64,000 nt of DNA. Source: Prinsepia uniflora. Taxonomy: Eukaryota > Streptophyta > Magnoliopsida > Rosales > Rosaceae. The notes under the pieces were generated by a model. That model was not told where the DNA came from and did no database searches. It saw only the letters and a program-made list of their open reading frames with translations. The DNA lies in NCBI GenBank assembly GCA_032719365.1, contig CM064862.1:6226001-6290000 (forward strand), given 5' to 3'. This document shows positions 24,472 through 37,100 of this stretch, piece by piece. The translations under genes and the position numbers were made by a program. Numbering within the stretch: position 1 is the first letter of the stretch; each line of letters starts with the position of its first letter.

Positions 24472-27400
24472 TGTAACGCCCCGAAAATTCGGAAAATGTA
24501 ATTTTGTAACATAATGAATAAATGACGTTTTTACCCTTGTGAATAGTATGGTCAAATTGTTTACTTTTTGATTGGTGAGTCAAACGGACGTTGACCGATG
24601 ACCGTGACATAGTTCGGGACGTCACGAGTCCATAGACAGGTGGCACGCCCAATTCCAATGATCAGGGAAAAAGTTATGACGTTCGGAAGCCCAAGGGCAT
24701 TTTCGTAATTTGGGCAAAAAGGGGGAAAATGTTGACTTTTTGTTTGCCAACTAATTTTCACACGATTCGAGGACCGTTAGGTAGGTCTCGATGCCCTGAG
24801 TACAACGACAGGCGGCACGTCGAAAACGGAGTTCGGATACGAACGTTACGGGTCACGGAAGCCTAGGGGCAAAATGGTAATTTGACCAACCAGGGGCAAA
24901 ATGGTCTTTTAACCTTGATCAGACCATGACACCTGTCTTTTGTCTGATACTTACCTCAGAAAACATAGAATCGGGTCTTAAGGGAAACACAATGATATCC
25001 CCTTTTGACATTTTTTCCCCAAATTAAGGCTTAATTCATCATTATGTTCAATTGACCCGTGATAAACCCCAAACTCGTCGTCATTATGCAATTAAACGTC
25101 TCAGGAAGTGAACTGAGAGAGAGGAACTCGAGAGGTTGAGAGAATTGGGAGAATTTTGCTTCGAAAATTCAGAAAAATTGGGGGAAAAATCGAATTCGAA
25201 TTTGGGAGCCAGGAGAAGAGAAATTGAGGATTGAAGTACGCTGCTGGGATCAAAATGAACATCTTTGCAACAAAAACGAAAAGAAATCGTGTCGAATTGA
25301 GGAAGAACAGACGCTGCCATGGCTGCCAAAAATCGACCTTGCGTTCAGATACTTAGAGGTAAGCTCGTATGAAATTGATCATGGAGAATTGTTCCTTACA
25401 CTCTCACGATGCTAACCATGTGAATTAATTGGAAAATTAGGGACGAAATCGTGAAACCCGTATCGGATACCCGTCGAAGTTTGATCGTGCGTCGTGAAGT
25501 TTTGGACCTTAATTGAGGTAATTGAACATACAGAACTGAAATGAAGTTGGATTAGATGGGATCAGTTGAAAGAACGGATCGATTTGAGGTCGAATTGATG
25601 GAGTTTGAATCGGATCCTATTTCGGGTATTTCAACCCGTTTATTAGACAAACGGGTGAGAACGACGCACTGTAGCATGTACTGTGCTGGGCGCGTGACTT
25701 AACGGCGCGTGGGGAGGATTTCGGCAAAGTGCTCAACATGAAACTTGATGTTCTCGATGATATGAACCTATCCGCGTTGGTTTCGGGTCAATCGGATATG
25801 GTTTCAGAGTAGTTCCGAGTACCCGACTTGTTTAAATTATATTAAAATAATATTATAAAATTCCGACAATTAGGGGATTCTTATTTAAGGATTATATGAT
25901 AGTCTAGTAACCTTAAATCACTTTGTTTGACAGGCTGGAATATTCCCGGGACGTCGGAGGAAAACGAACAGCTCGAGGCTGAACAATCGGGACGGTGTGT
26001 GTGAGTGGACTTTGTTTTCTAACCGTGATGCATGCATATATGATTTAAAATGCTTCATTATATGATTTGATATGCTTTGGCATGATTGGTATTTCAATTC
26101 GGTGATTTATCGATTTTATGATTATTATATTATTATATTTTGGCACGATTTCCGAGAAATCATGAAATTGGTTAAAAATGATAGTGTGGGCGTGAGAACC
26201 CAAGTAGATAATGATTTTGACTCGGATTTGGAGTTACATGTGAATTTGATGAATTTGATGATTTTTGTATTCTCGTGATTTTGTGATTATTTTAATCAGT
26301 CTTTCGGGCACGTGTTACGAGGAACGTGCAAATGATATTTTGGGCTACGGCCTGGGATTGAAAATGATATTTGGACTCGGATTATGAGTCAGGAATTATT
26401 TTTATGGATTTACGTGATCGTGGCAACTCGGGTTTACAGTTGCACGGATTTACGTGAAAATGATATTTTGGGCTTGAGACCCAATGGAATTGTGTTTCTG
26501 ATTGGATTTGTATTTCCATGTGATTACATGATGATATTGATGATTTTGGATTTATAAAGTAAATCGGGACTTTGGTTATTTTGGGGCTGAGACCCTGTGT
26601 TGATATGTGATTAGATTTTCAATGCAACTGTTTTTCACTGGTTTTTGTGATGATAATATGTTGCGTATATTTAGGGCTTTCGGGAGAAAACATGTTTTTT
26701 TTTTCCGGAGTGCACCCTGGAGATAACGCTCACCTTCGGGGTGGAAGTGTTTACCCCGAAGAGGTCACGTAGCACGGTTTTTGTCGAGCAGCTGAGGGAG
26801 GCTTGACTCAGATCAGATGTGCTGGATATACATAGATCGGTAAGTGATGTGTTCACTAGATCTGGATTGCCGGCTGGTGATGTGTTCACAGCGGCGGATG
26901 CTCGGATTTTGAGCGGTCCTTGAGCCTATTGATTTGCACGCGTTGCAGGGATAAACGTGACTCTAAGCAACAAGATATGGAAATAAGTCCCGTGGTTTTG
27001 TGGAAATTGTTTTGATTGATCCACTGAACATATTTGATTGATTTCTTATTATTACTCGTGTTTTATGATATGCATGCATGTTTGTGAAAACTGGAGGGTA
27101 AGAAATGTGTTTTGGTAAATGTATTTATCAAACTTTATTTTGTCCACTCACACCTTTACTGTTTTATGCACCCTCCAGGCCAGTGCACAGGTACGAGGGC
27201 TAGAAACGAGGCAAGCGAGGCAAAAGAATAAATAGACCGTTGCGCACTCAGACACTCTATAGAGTAGGAATTTGATCCCTATCTGTAATAGTTCCTATGC
27301 TCTGTGTTGTCTTTGACTAGTCAAACTTGTGACGTCATGGGTCTGTAAAACTTAACTATCCCTTGTCTGACAATGTTTTAGGGTTTTGTTGTGTGATGTA

Positions 27401-27499
27401 TGTATATAAGTTTGGTTACTTTCGGTAATTTTTAGTTATTGTCAGACGGGAGCAGGATTCATCACGACTATCGAGGGATAATCGGGATGGGTCTTGTCA
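24472..27499 (+). mobile_element. 5' LTR of Ty3/gypsy element A (3,028 bp)
   Basis: It begins TGTAACGCCCCG, ends GGGATGGGTCTTGTCA and is followed after three bases by a primer-binding site. The base pairs before it read CTTGG; the matching right-hand duplication is absent because the 3' end of the element is gone. Confidence 0.88.
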
Positions 27500-27502
27500 A
27501 AT

Positions 27503-27514
27503 TGGTATCAGAGC
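27503..27514 (+). other. Primer-binding site of element A
   Basis: TGGTATCAGAGC, complementary to the 3' end of plant initiator methionine tRNA, three bases after the LTR. Confidence 0.92.
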
Positions 27515-27594
27515 ATTAGATCACGGTCTGAGTCTTGCACATTAGTATGCACAAGTTGTGATACTGATATGTTTCTCTTACAGAACATCACAAT

Positions 27595-28421
27595 ATGCCT
27601 CCGAGACGCGAGCCCCGTACCCAGGCTGGTGATGACTTTAGAGGTCCGGACGTAGAGAGAGCTCAACGTTTAGGGGCCATTGCATTCACTGGCTTGACTG
27701 ACCCAGAAGAGGCCTATGAGTGGATTACTCAATTTGAGCGGATCTTCGAGATTATGCAATGTCCACCAGGAGATATGGTTCCACTGGCCACATTTATGCT
27801 GAGTAGCCAAGCTTACCGATGGTGGCGCGGATTGCAGCTGACAGGGATGGATGCCCGCACCCTGAGTTGGGAGGACTTCCGACATTGTTTCCTGGATCAG
27901 TTCTATCCTCGCTCATTTCGTAATGCTAGGCAGGTTGAATTCCTACAACTACATCAGGGGGACATGTCAGTAGCAGACTATGAGCAGAAATTCCTGAACC
28001 TGTCCAGTTTTGCTCCTCTATATGTATCCAACGAGGAGGACAAGTGTCGAAGGTTTGAGCAAAGACTAAGGAATGACATCCGGGGAGCTGTGACTGTAGG
28101 AACTTATGCCACCCTGCGAGAGTTGTCTGATGCAGCTGCACGAGTTGAGGTGACCATGCCAGTGCCACAACAGTTTTCGGGCTCTGGTCGACGCCGGGAC
28201 CGTCAGTACCAAGGATCTGCGAACCAGAGGTCCTCTAAGAGAGGTAATTATGGCTCTGGATCTTCGCGTGGCGCTCGTCCGAGTTATGGAGGTAGGGGAA
28301 CACAAACATTTGGGTATCGACCACCAGCGACTGCACAGTTCAGTGAGGCATCGGTGGGATCTACTGACCGACATAGTAATGACCGGGGCAATGTTCTTGT
28401 CTGCTTTTAATGTAGGGAGCC
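27595..28421 (+). pseudogene. gag of element A, N-terminal part
   Basis: An open frame of 271 codons from MPPRREPRTQ carries the retrotransposon gag domain at roughly residues 35-135: GAIAFTGLTDPEEAYEWI, the YRWWRG motif, LDQFYPRSFR. A basic Gly/Ser/Arg-rich tail follows. A TAA at 28408-28410 falls inside the zinc knuckle, between its first two cysteines. The frame then continues to the insertion of element B at 28427. The second half of the knuckle lies at 37489, on the far side of the insertion. Structural nucleocapsid protein; inactive here. Confidence 0.85.
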
Positions 28422-28426
28422 GGGTC

Positions 28427-31376
28427 TATAATGACCCGTCCCGAATATCAGGATTGAATATTAATTAATGGTTTAGAATGACTAATCGGGGATTAGTTGA
28501 GTGAAATCGAACGAAACATGCAAAATGACCGTTTTACCGAACGAACCGGGCTCGATTAACCGAACGAACTGGGATTAAAATAATAATTTAATATGAACAG
28601 TACCCGGTGACTGAACACACTTGGATGAGTGACAAGTGTCACTCATCCCCTAAAATCAGGCATTAAACCAGGATCCATGTTTTTGGGGGAGACCAAATGA
28701 TGATGTTTTATTATTTTTAATTAATTAATTATTCTTTAATTTCCCATTAATCCACTATGTTTCTCAAAACCGTGCACAATTTGGGGGAAACTGAATTGAG
28801 AGAATTGGGCTCTCTTCCACGGCCGATTTTGAGTGAGAATTGTGAGATTTGTGTGACTAATTGAACTGGGAAAAAACGAGGGATCGATTGAGAACTGAGG
28901 AGCTAGATTTCGGGTTTTAGAAAATTTGGGGGGAAAATCGAATTGGAAGAATTGAGCCGTGAGGAGTGGAATTGAGGCTTCATATAGCTTCTTGAGGTCT
29001 GTACGAGTCGATCCACATCAAGAACGGATGAAATCGAGGCCCAATTGGCTCTGAACTGGGTCGGGTAACAGTGTTCAAGTTCGAGTTTGAGTCGTGGAGT
29101 TTGAGGCTTCGATGGATGAAATTGAGTTGGGGAAAGAGTTTACCTGAGTCCCTTGATGCTTCTGGTTGAATCAATTGAGAGAAATCGATTGAAAATGAAG
29201 GAATTCGAGTGATGAACAATGGCCGGATGTCCTTCGAATGATCAACTGTGATCGAGAGGTTTGAGGTAAGTTAGATTGTAATTAGGTCCACAGATCCCTA
29301 ATTGAAACTAATTCGATGCTAATAGACGTTTGAATTGCTGATTTTGGTGTCGAATTGACAGAGAACCAACCGGGTCTGTTCGCGGGTTAAACGACCCGTT
29401 TACCAGACAAACGGGTTGGGACGGTGACACTGTAGTAGGCACGTGGATTTCACGCGCAGCCACTCACGGCGGCGCGTGAGGACGCATCCAGCCTAGTCTC
29501 AAGGTGAGGTCAACATGACTTTTGATCCTCTCAGTGTAACGAAGATTTTGACGTTGATTTCGAGGAAATCGGATATTGTTTCGTTAATGTTCCGCGTATC
29601 CGAAGTTTTGTTTTACGTTAAAAATACGTATTTAAATTCCGGTAAAATTGGGGATAATTATATGATGTATTTTGAGATGTTAGTAACCCTTTATAATGAT
29701 TTTGGGCAGGAGTTGTGATTTCCAGAATTTACGGAAAAACGTGCAGCTCGGAAACGGACCGTTTTGAACGGTGTGTGTGAGTGGACTTTGTTTTCTAACC
29801 GTGATGCATGCATATATGATTTAAATGCCTTATTATATGATTTTATATGCTTGGGCATGATTTATGTTTCAATCCGGTAATTTCTCAGTTTTATGATTAT
29901 TATATTATTATTTTTGGGCGATTTTCGAGAAATTACGAAATTTGGTAAAAATGATGTTTGGACTTGGTTTATGAGTCCGGGATTGAAATTGATTGAAAAT
30001 AATGTTTGGACTCGGATTATTGAGTCATGGATTGAAAAATGATGTGGTGACTCGGGAATGAGTCAATGGTCAATTTCGTGGATTTACGTGAAAATGGCAA
30101 CGGAGGTTGCAACGCATGGATTTGCGTGATAATGTTAATTTGGGCATGAGAACCCAAGTGAATAGTGATTTTGACCCGGATTTGGAGTCACTTGTGAAAT
30201 TGTGAAATTAATGATTTATTGGGATTTTATGATTATTTTAATCAGTCTTTCGGGCACGTTTTACTAGGAACGTGCAAATGATGTTTTGGGCTAGGCCCGG
30301 AGTTTAAATGATTTCTAAAATGATGTTTTGACTTAGTTGGTAAGTCAATGATGATTTCTGGATTATTTCATTGTTCTAAAAGGTGATTTTAAAGAAATAC
30401 GTGTAAATGGTATTTTTGGCTTTGAGACCCAGTCGGGGACGATCTTGACTTGGTATGAAGTCAAGATTTGATTGAAATGTTTTGGGATGTAATTCCCGGG
30501 ATGGTTTTCATTGTGATTGTTATATTCCCAGACGGTCGGAGCTTGGGGGGATTACCCAGACGACCGGAGCTTGGGGGATGTGATTGTAGGATCCGGAGTT
30601 GATCCTATGGTAGTCAGCTTCTCGGATGAGACTGAGCCTGGATGTACCACTCGGAGGTGTCTGAACCTGGGGATGTGTTCACCCAGAGGTGACTGAGCCC
30701 GAGGGGGTTGAGCCCAGAGTGTCTGTTCCCGAGAGAGTGACTGGATATTGGCCTACGCGTAGTGCAGCACTTGTGAGTAGTGCAGATGTGATTTGTGATA
30801 TTTTATGCACTTGTGAGTAGTGCGGATTGATTGGATTGATATATTTATTGTGCACTGGTGATTAGTGCTGATTGATGTTGTTGTGATGACGTACTGGTTT
30901 TGAGTACGGGTTTTGGTCTTTGTGGCCAGTGATTATGTTTTCACATGTGTTGGCCTGAGAGCCGGGATTTGATGTTTTATAACATGAACTGATTTGGTGA
31001 ACATGAGTTTTGTGGACCATAGGAAAACGTGTTTTGATTTTATCGGTCCACTGTTCATACTTGAATGATTTCATACTATTACTCATGTTTTACGATATGC
31101 ATGCAAGTTTGTGAAAACTGGAGGGTAAGAATGTATTTTGATAAATGTTTTTATAAGAGGTCATTTTTGTCCATTCACACCTTTTCTGTTTTGTGACCCT
31201 CCAGGCCGTGGTACGACGTTCGGGACTGATCGTGAGGCAGTGACAGCAGCAGAAATCCGTGCAAACATCCCTTGTCTGGCAAGCACTGAAGGGGAGTTTC
31301 GGACCTTTAGTTGACTTGTCAGACGGGAGCAGGATCGGGCACGGTTTTTGACGTCCAGTTGGGACGGGTCCTGTCA
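28427..31376 (+). repeat. 5' LTR of element B (2,950 bp)
   Basis: It matches the 3' LTR throughout, except for one net deletion of about 344 bp shortly after the start (at about 28535, replacing 3' LTR positions of about 34290-34640) and scattered substitutions. It begins TATAATGACCC instead of TGTAATGACCC, so the canonical TG end has been lost by one G-to-A change. It ends TGTCA. Confidence 0.9.
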
Positions 31377-31379
31377 AAG

Positions 31380-31391
31380 TGGTATCAGAGC
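31380..31391 (+). other. Primer-binding site of element B
   Basis: TGGTATCAGAGC, three bases after the 5' LTR; initiator methionine tRNA type. Confidence 0.92.
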
Positions 31392-31420
31392 ATTTGGTTC
31401 TTGATTTCTGTTGATACGTC

Positions 31421-32274
31421 ATGCCTCCGAGTCGTGCGTCTCGTACACGGTCTGAAGATGGGAGGGACGAGAGTAGTGTTAGTAAAGGCCCAGATATTGA
31501 GCGAGCTCGACGGTTAGGAGCCACTGTGTTTCGTGGTGATTCGGGACCGGATGGTGCTGAAGATTGGCTTACTCAATTGGAAAGGATTTTTGAGGTCATG
31601 ATATGTCCCCTGGAGGACATGGTGCCCTTAGCCACTTTTCTTCTGGATGGCTATGCTTACAGGTGGTGGCATAGTTTACAGTTGACTAGCTGGGATGCCC
31701 GTACCTTGGCATGGGATGCATTCCGAGAGCGATTTTTGGATCAGTTTTATCCTCGCTCATTTCGGAACGCTAAGGAGGTTGAGTTTCTCCAATTGTAGCA
31801 AGGGAATCGGTCAGTAGTTGATTATGAACATCAATTTTTGCACTTATCTAGTTTCGCTCCTCTGTATGTGGCTACAAAGGAGGATAAGTGTCGAAGGTTT
31901 GAGTAGGGGTTGAGGAATGAGTTACGAGGTGCTGTAACTGTTGGCTCGTATTCTACCCTGAGGGAATTATCGGATGCTGCTATCCGAGTGGAGACTACTA
32001 TTTTACCTGTGCCAGAACAATTTTTGGGCTCTGGACGACGCCGAGAGCGTCAGGATACTGAACAGATAAGTCAGGAAACATCGAAGCGTGTTAGCCTTCA
32101 TACTCTGTGTCGCAACCCTCGGTGGGTGTTCATTCGGGTGGAACTTCAACCCAGTCGACAAGTAAGCGGCGTGGTGGGGCAAGTCGCCTCAGCACTGCCA
32201 CTTGTCACTTTTGTAGGAAACTTGGACATTTGCGAAGGAACTGCCCCGATCGACTTGACCGTAGATCAAAATAA
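31421..32274 (+). pseudogene. gag of element B
   Basis: It starts MPPSRASRTR and is clearly homologous to gag of element A (YRWWHS, LDQFYPRSFRNA). In-frame TAG codons occur at 31796-31798 and at about 31904, and there is a frame change between about 32090 and 32200. After that change a complete CX2CX4HX4C zinc knuckle is encoded at 32203-32244, followed by a stop near 32272. The terminator soon after the knuckle suggests that this lineage ended its protein at gag rather than reading into pol. Confidence 0.8.
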
Positions 32275-34176
32275 TTGTATTGATACATGTTTTCGTGATA
32301 CCTTGTAAATAGTTTGTATTGTCCATTTGTGTTGTATTATTGTATCATATGTTTTGAATGTGTCGGACTAGTGTGGGTCCGGATGGTTGTTTTTGTTAAC
32401 AGTTTGGTTTGTAGATGGGCGTGTTGGGCCCAGAATAAACTTGACCTGAGGATGAATATTGGTGTTATTGTTTTGGATCATCCTTGGTTTTCCCTAGGTG
32501 GGATGGCAAGGGTAGATACGAGGTAATCAGTGAGAACCCACAGTCGCGGCGTGTCTCGTCGTTGACTGAACTTTTTAATTGTGGGCGTTGGTTGTCAAAC
32601 GTTGTGACAGTACGCAAACTAGATGAGGGTGTAAGACCCTATGGTTCTAGTAGTTAACCGTGTGGATCCTAGGTGGATCGGGTTTGTGATGTCGTGGACA
32701 TTGGGCATTGTGACGATCTAGGATCGTGATGTTCATGGTCAGCTGACGTCGTGATGGATTTGGACCGTAATCCTGATGATCCAGTTGGGTAGAGAGTTTG
32801 TCACTCTTACTCCGGTATGTGAGTCGTAAATGGCGGGACTGAACTTCTTTTCGAAGTGGAGCCCCTTATGGTATGTTACTCGAGCGAGTAGGTTTCAGAC
32901 GGGGTTGAATTTGTTCAGCCTCAGAGTTGTGACTGATGGGATTGGCTTCCCTATGAAGTCAACCGAGTATAGTGAACGGGTAACCGATAGTTTCGGTTTT
33001 GGTGTGTCCTAGTGGACGTGAACGAGATTTCGGGTTTGGAATCGAATTTCTGGGTGACGATTCAGGATTCGGTTTTAGAACTTGAAAGTGGAATACTGGA
33101 TTTGGGTGCGGAATGATTATTCCAAATGCTAGCTTCTGGAATAATGATTTCGGATTCGGATTTGGACATGGATAAAAAAAAAAGTGTGATGTCTGGGTTT
33201 GGATTCGGGATTTCTTACGAAATTGCGGATTCGGATTTGGAATTGGAACTAGCTGATTGGTGGAGTTTCGATTTGTCTCTTGTTGGTTTGGGCAAATGGA
33301 CTCCATTATTGCAACGTGCTTGTGGTGCCGGGTGACGGTATACGGGTTATACCAGTGGTACATTGGTGAACGTGTTAGTAGTCGGCTTAATTCTGATACC
33401 ATTGGATGGGTTGTGAACGGGAACTGAACATTGAACACGATGCACTGGGCAGAGTGATTCTGATGATTTCAGTGATTGTTTGAGCAGGTGCTCTTAGCCA
33501 TGGTTGGCTAGTGTAACTCTAGTGTTGAGTTGTGTGATCACTGCTAGGCTGGTGTTCAATGTGTTCCAGTTACACCATCTGATTGAGTGAGTGGGTGGTT
33601 AGTGTGACCGCAAGTTGCTTTGCGGCGAGATATTATCATGTCGTGACCTTACCAGCATCTGGGATCGCTGAGGGGGTGACAGTTGTGGTTACTGCTGTTG
33701 GTATTTTTCGCAGGATTGAGTTTGCCCTGCGAGGTGAGATCATGTTGTTGATCTTGTGCTACATTGACGGACGTTGTAGTATGATGTGTTGTCACTGATT
33801 TGTTACTGATTGGCGCTTTACTAGAGTGGTAAAGCTTGGTGGTGACAGTTTGGCTTGTAGTGTCGGCATGGACTGACAAGTGAGTTTTGGTGACTCTCTA
33901 TGAGAGCGGAAGTCAGGGCACATTAGTGATTATGTGGGGCCATCAAGCTGAAAGAGTCAGCTTAATGGTGTCATTGCCAAGTTCTGGTGATCAATTTCAC
34001 TCGAGATGATCGAGTGAAGTTAGTACGACGTGCATCTGTGATGTGACATCTGAGTGCAGACGAGTTCTGCGTTGACTAGTGGGTGTACAGGTGTACACAT
34101 GTTGTGAGGCCCATTTGTTTTCCACAAGGTAGTTGTGGAATACGGATAGTTGGAAATTTCGGGGACGAAATTCTCT
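32275..34176 (+). other. Non-coding internal region of element B
   Basis: No domain of pol is recognisable in any frame. The stretch 33010-33260 is built of imperfect GGATTCGGATTTGG-like words. The rest is unremarkable, so it appears to be filler sequence of a non-autonomous element. Confidence 0.6.
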
Positions 34177-34188
34177 AAGGAGGGAAGG
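34177..34188 (+). other. Polypurine tract of element B
   Basis: AAGGAGGGAAGG, two bases before the 3' LTR start and preceded by GGGGACGAAATTCTCT, the arrangement typical of plant Ty3/gypsy chromoviruses. Confidence 0.88.
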
Positions 34189-34189
34189 T

Positions 34190-37100
34190 TGTAATGACCC
34201 GTCCCGAATATCGGGATTGAATATTAATTAATGGTTTAGAATGACTAATCGGGGATTAGTTGAGTGAAATCGAACGAAACATGCAAAATGACCATTTTGC
34301 CCCTAGCGTGGGCAAAATGTTGACTTTTAGTTCGGGCGGTCAAACGGACTTTGACCGATGACTGTGACGTAGTTCGGGACGTCACGAGTTCATAGACAGG
34401 TGGCACGTTCGATTCCGACATTCGAGGAGAAAGTTATGACGTTTGGAAGTTGAGGGGTATATTGGTAATTTGGCATATTAGGGGCCAAATGTTGACTTTT
34501 TGATCGGGAGGTCCGATGAACGAGGGCCAAGGACCGTTACGTAGGTCTCGTCGATACGAATCCAACGACAGGTGGTATGCCGAAATCGGAGATTCGACGA
34601 CGAAGTTATGGTCACGGAATCGGGCTCGATTAACCGAACGAACCGGGATTAAAATAATATTTTAATATGAACAGTACCCGGTGACTGAACACACTTGGAT
34701 GAGTGACAAGTGTCACTCATCCCCTAAAATCAGGCATTAAACCAGGATCCATGTTTTTGGGGGAGACCAAATGATGATGTTTTATTATTTTTAATTAATT
34801 AATTATTCTTTAATTTCCCATTAATCCACTCTGTTTCTCAAAACCGTGCACAATTTGGGGGAAACTGAATTGAGAGAATTGGGCTCTCTTCCACGGCCGA
34901 TTTTGAGTGAGAATTGTGAGATTTGTGGGACTAATTGAACTGGGAAAAAACGAGGGATCGATTGAGAACTGAGGAGCTAGATTTCGGGTTTTAGAAAATT
35001 TGGGGGGAAAATCGAATTGGAAGAATTGAGCCGTGAGGAGTGGAATTGAAGCTTCATTTAGCTTCCTGAGGTCTGTACGAGTCGATCCACATCAAGAACG
35101 GATGAAATCGAGGCCCAATTGGCTCTGAACTGGGTCGGGTAACAGTGTTCAAGTTCGAGTTTGAGTCGTGGAGTTTGAGGCTTCGATGGATGCAATTGAG
35201 TTGGGGAAAGAGTTTACCTGAGTCCCTTGATGCTTCTGGTTGAATCAATTGAGAGAAATCGATTGAAAATGAAGGACTTCGAATGATGAACAATGGCCGG
35301 ATGTCCTTCGAATGATCAACTGTGATCGAGAGGTTTGAGGTAAGTTCGATTGTAATTAGGTCCACAGATCCCTAATTGAAACTAATTTGATGCTAATAGA
35401 CGTTTGAATTGCTAATTTTGGTGTCGAATTGACAGAGAACCAACCGGGTCTGTTCGCGGGTTAAACGACCCGTTTACCAGACAAACGGGTTGGGACGGTG
35501 ACACTGTAGCAGGCGCGTGGATTTCACGCGCAGCCACTCACGGCGGCGCGTGAGGGCGCGTCCAGCCTAGTCTCAAGGTGAGGTCAACATGACTTTTGAT
35601 CCTCTCAAGGTAATGAACATTTTGACGTTGATTTCGAGGAAATCGGATATTGTTTCGTTAATGTTCCGCGTATCCGAAGTTTTGTTTTACGTTAAAAATA
35701 CGTATTTAAATTCTGGAAAAATTGGGGAAAATTATATGATGTATTTTGAGATGTTAGTAACCCTTTATAATGATTTTGGACAGGAGTTGTGATTTCCAGA
35801 ATTTACGAAAAAACGTGCAGCTCGGATACGGACCGTTTTGAACGGTGTGTGTGAGTGGACTTTGTTTTCTAACCGTGATGCATGCATATATGATTTAAAT
35901 GCCTTATTATATGATTTTATATGCTTGGGCATGATTTATGTTTCAATCCGGTAATTTCTCGGTTTTATGATTATTATATTATTATTTTTGGGCGATTTTC
36001 GAGAAATTACGAAATTTGGTAAAAATGATGTTTGGACTTGGTTTATGAGTCCGGGATTGAAATTGATTGAAAATAATGTTTGGACTCGGATTATTGAGTC
36101 ATGGATTGAAAAATGATGTGGTGACTCGGGAATGAGTCAATGGTCAATTTCGTGGATTTACGTGAAAATGGCAACGGAGGTTGCAACGCATGGATTTGCG
36201 TGATAATGTTATTTTGGGCATGAGAACCCAAGTGAATAGTGATTTTGACCCGGATTTGGAGTCACTTGTGAAATTGTGAAATTAATGATTTATTGGGATT
36301 TTATGATTATTTTAATCAGTCTTTCGGGCAAGTTTTACGAGGAACGTGCAAATGATGTTTTGGGCTAGGCCCGGAGTTTAAATGATTTCTAAAATGATGT
36401 TTTGACTTAGTTGGTAAGTCAATGATGATTTCTGGATTATTTCATTGTTCTAAAAGGTGATTTTAAAGAAATACGTGTAAATGGTATTTTGGGCTTTGAG
36501 ACCCAGTCGGGGATGATCTTGACTTGATATGAAGTCAAGATTTGATTGAAATGTTTTGGGATGTAATTCCCGGGATGGTTTTCATTGTGATTGTTATATT
36601 CCCAGACGGTCGGAGCTTGGGGGGATTACCCAGACGACCGGAGCTTGGGGGATGTGATTGTAGGATCCGGAGTTGATCCTATGGTAGTCAGCTTCTCGGA
36701 TGAGACTGAGCCTGGATGTACCACTCGGAGGTGTCTGAACCTGGGGATGTGTTCGCCCAGAGGTGACTGAGCCCGAGGGGGTTGAGCCCAGAGGTGTCTG
36801 TTCCCGAGAGAGTGACTGGATATTGGCCTACGCGTAGTGCAGCACTTGTGAGTAGTGCAGTTTGATTGATTGTGCACTTGTGAGTAGTGCAAATGTGATT
36901 TGTGATATTTTATGCACTTGTGAGTAGTGAGGATTGATTGCATTGATATATTTATTGTGCACTGGTGATTAGTGCTGATTGATGTTGTTGTGATGACGTA
37001 CTGGTTTTGAGTACGGATTTTGGTCTTTGTGGCCAGTGATTATGTTTTCACATGTGTTGGCCTGAGAGCCGGGATTTGATGTTTTATAACATGAACTGAT

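Noticed and set aside
32959..33438. A 159-residue Asn/Pro-rich minus-strand frame in element B
   Set aside because: It reflects repeated GGATTCGGATTTGG-like words; no domain, start context or conservation supports it.
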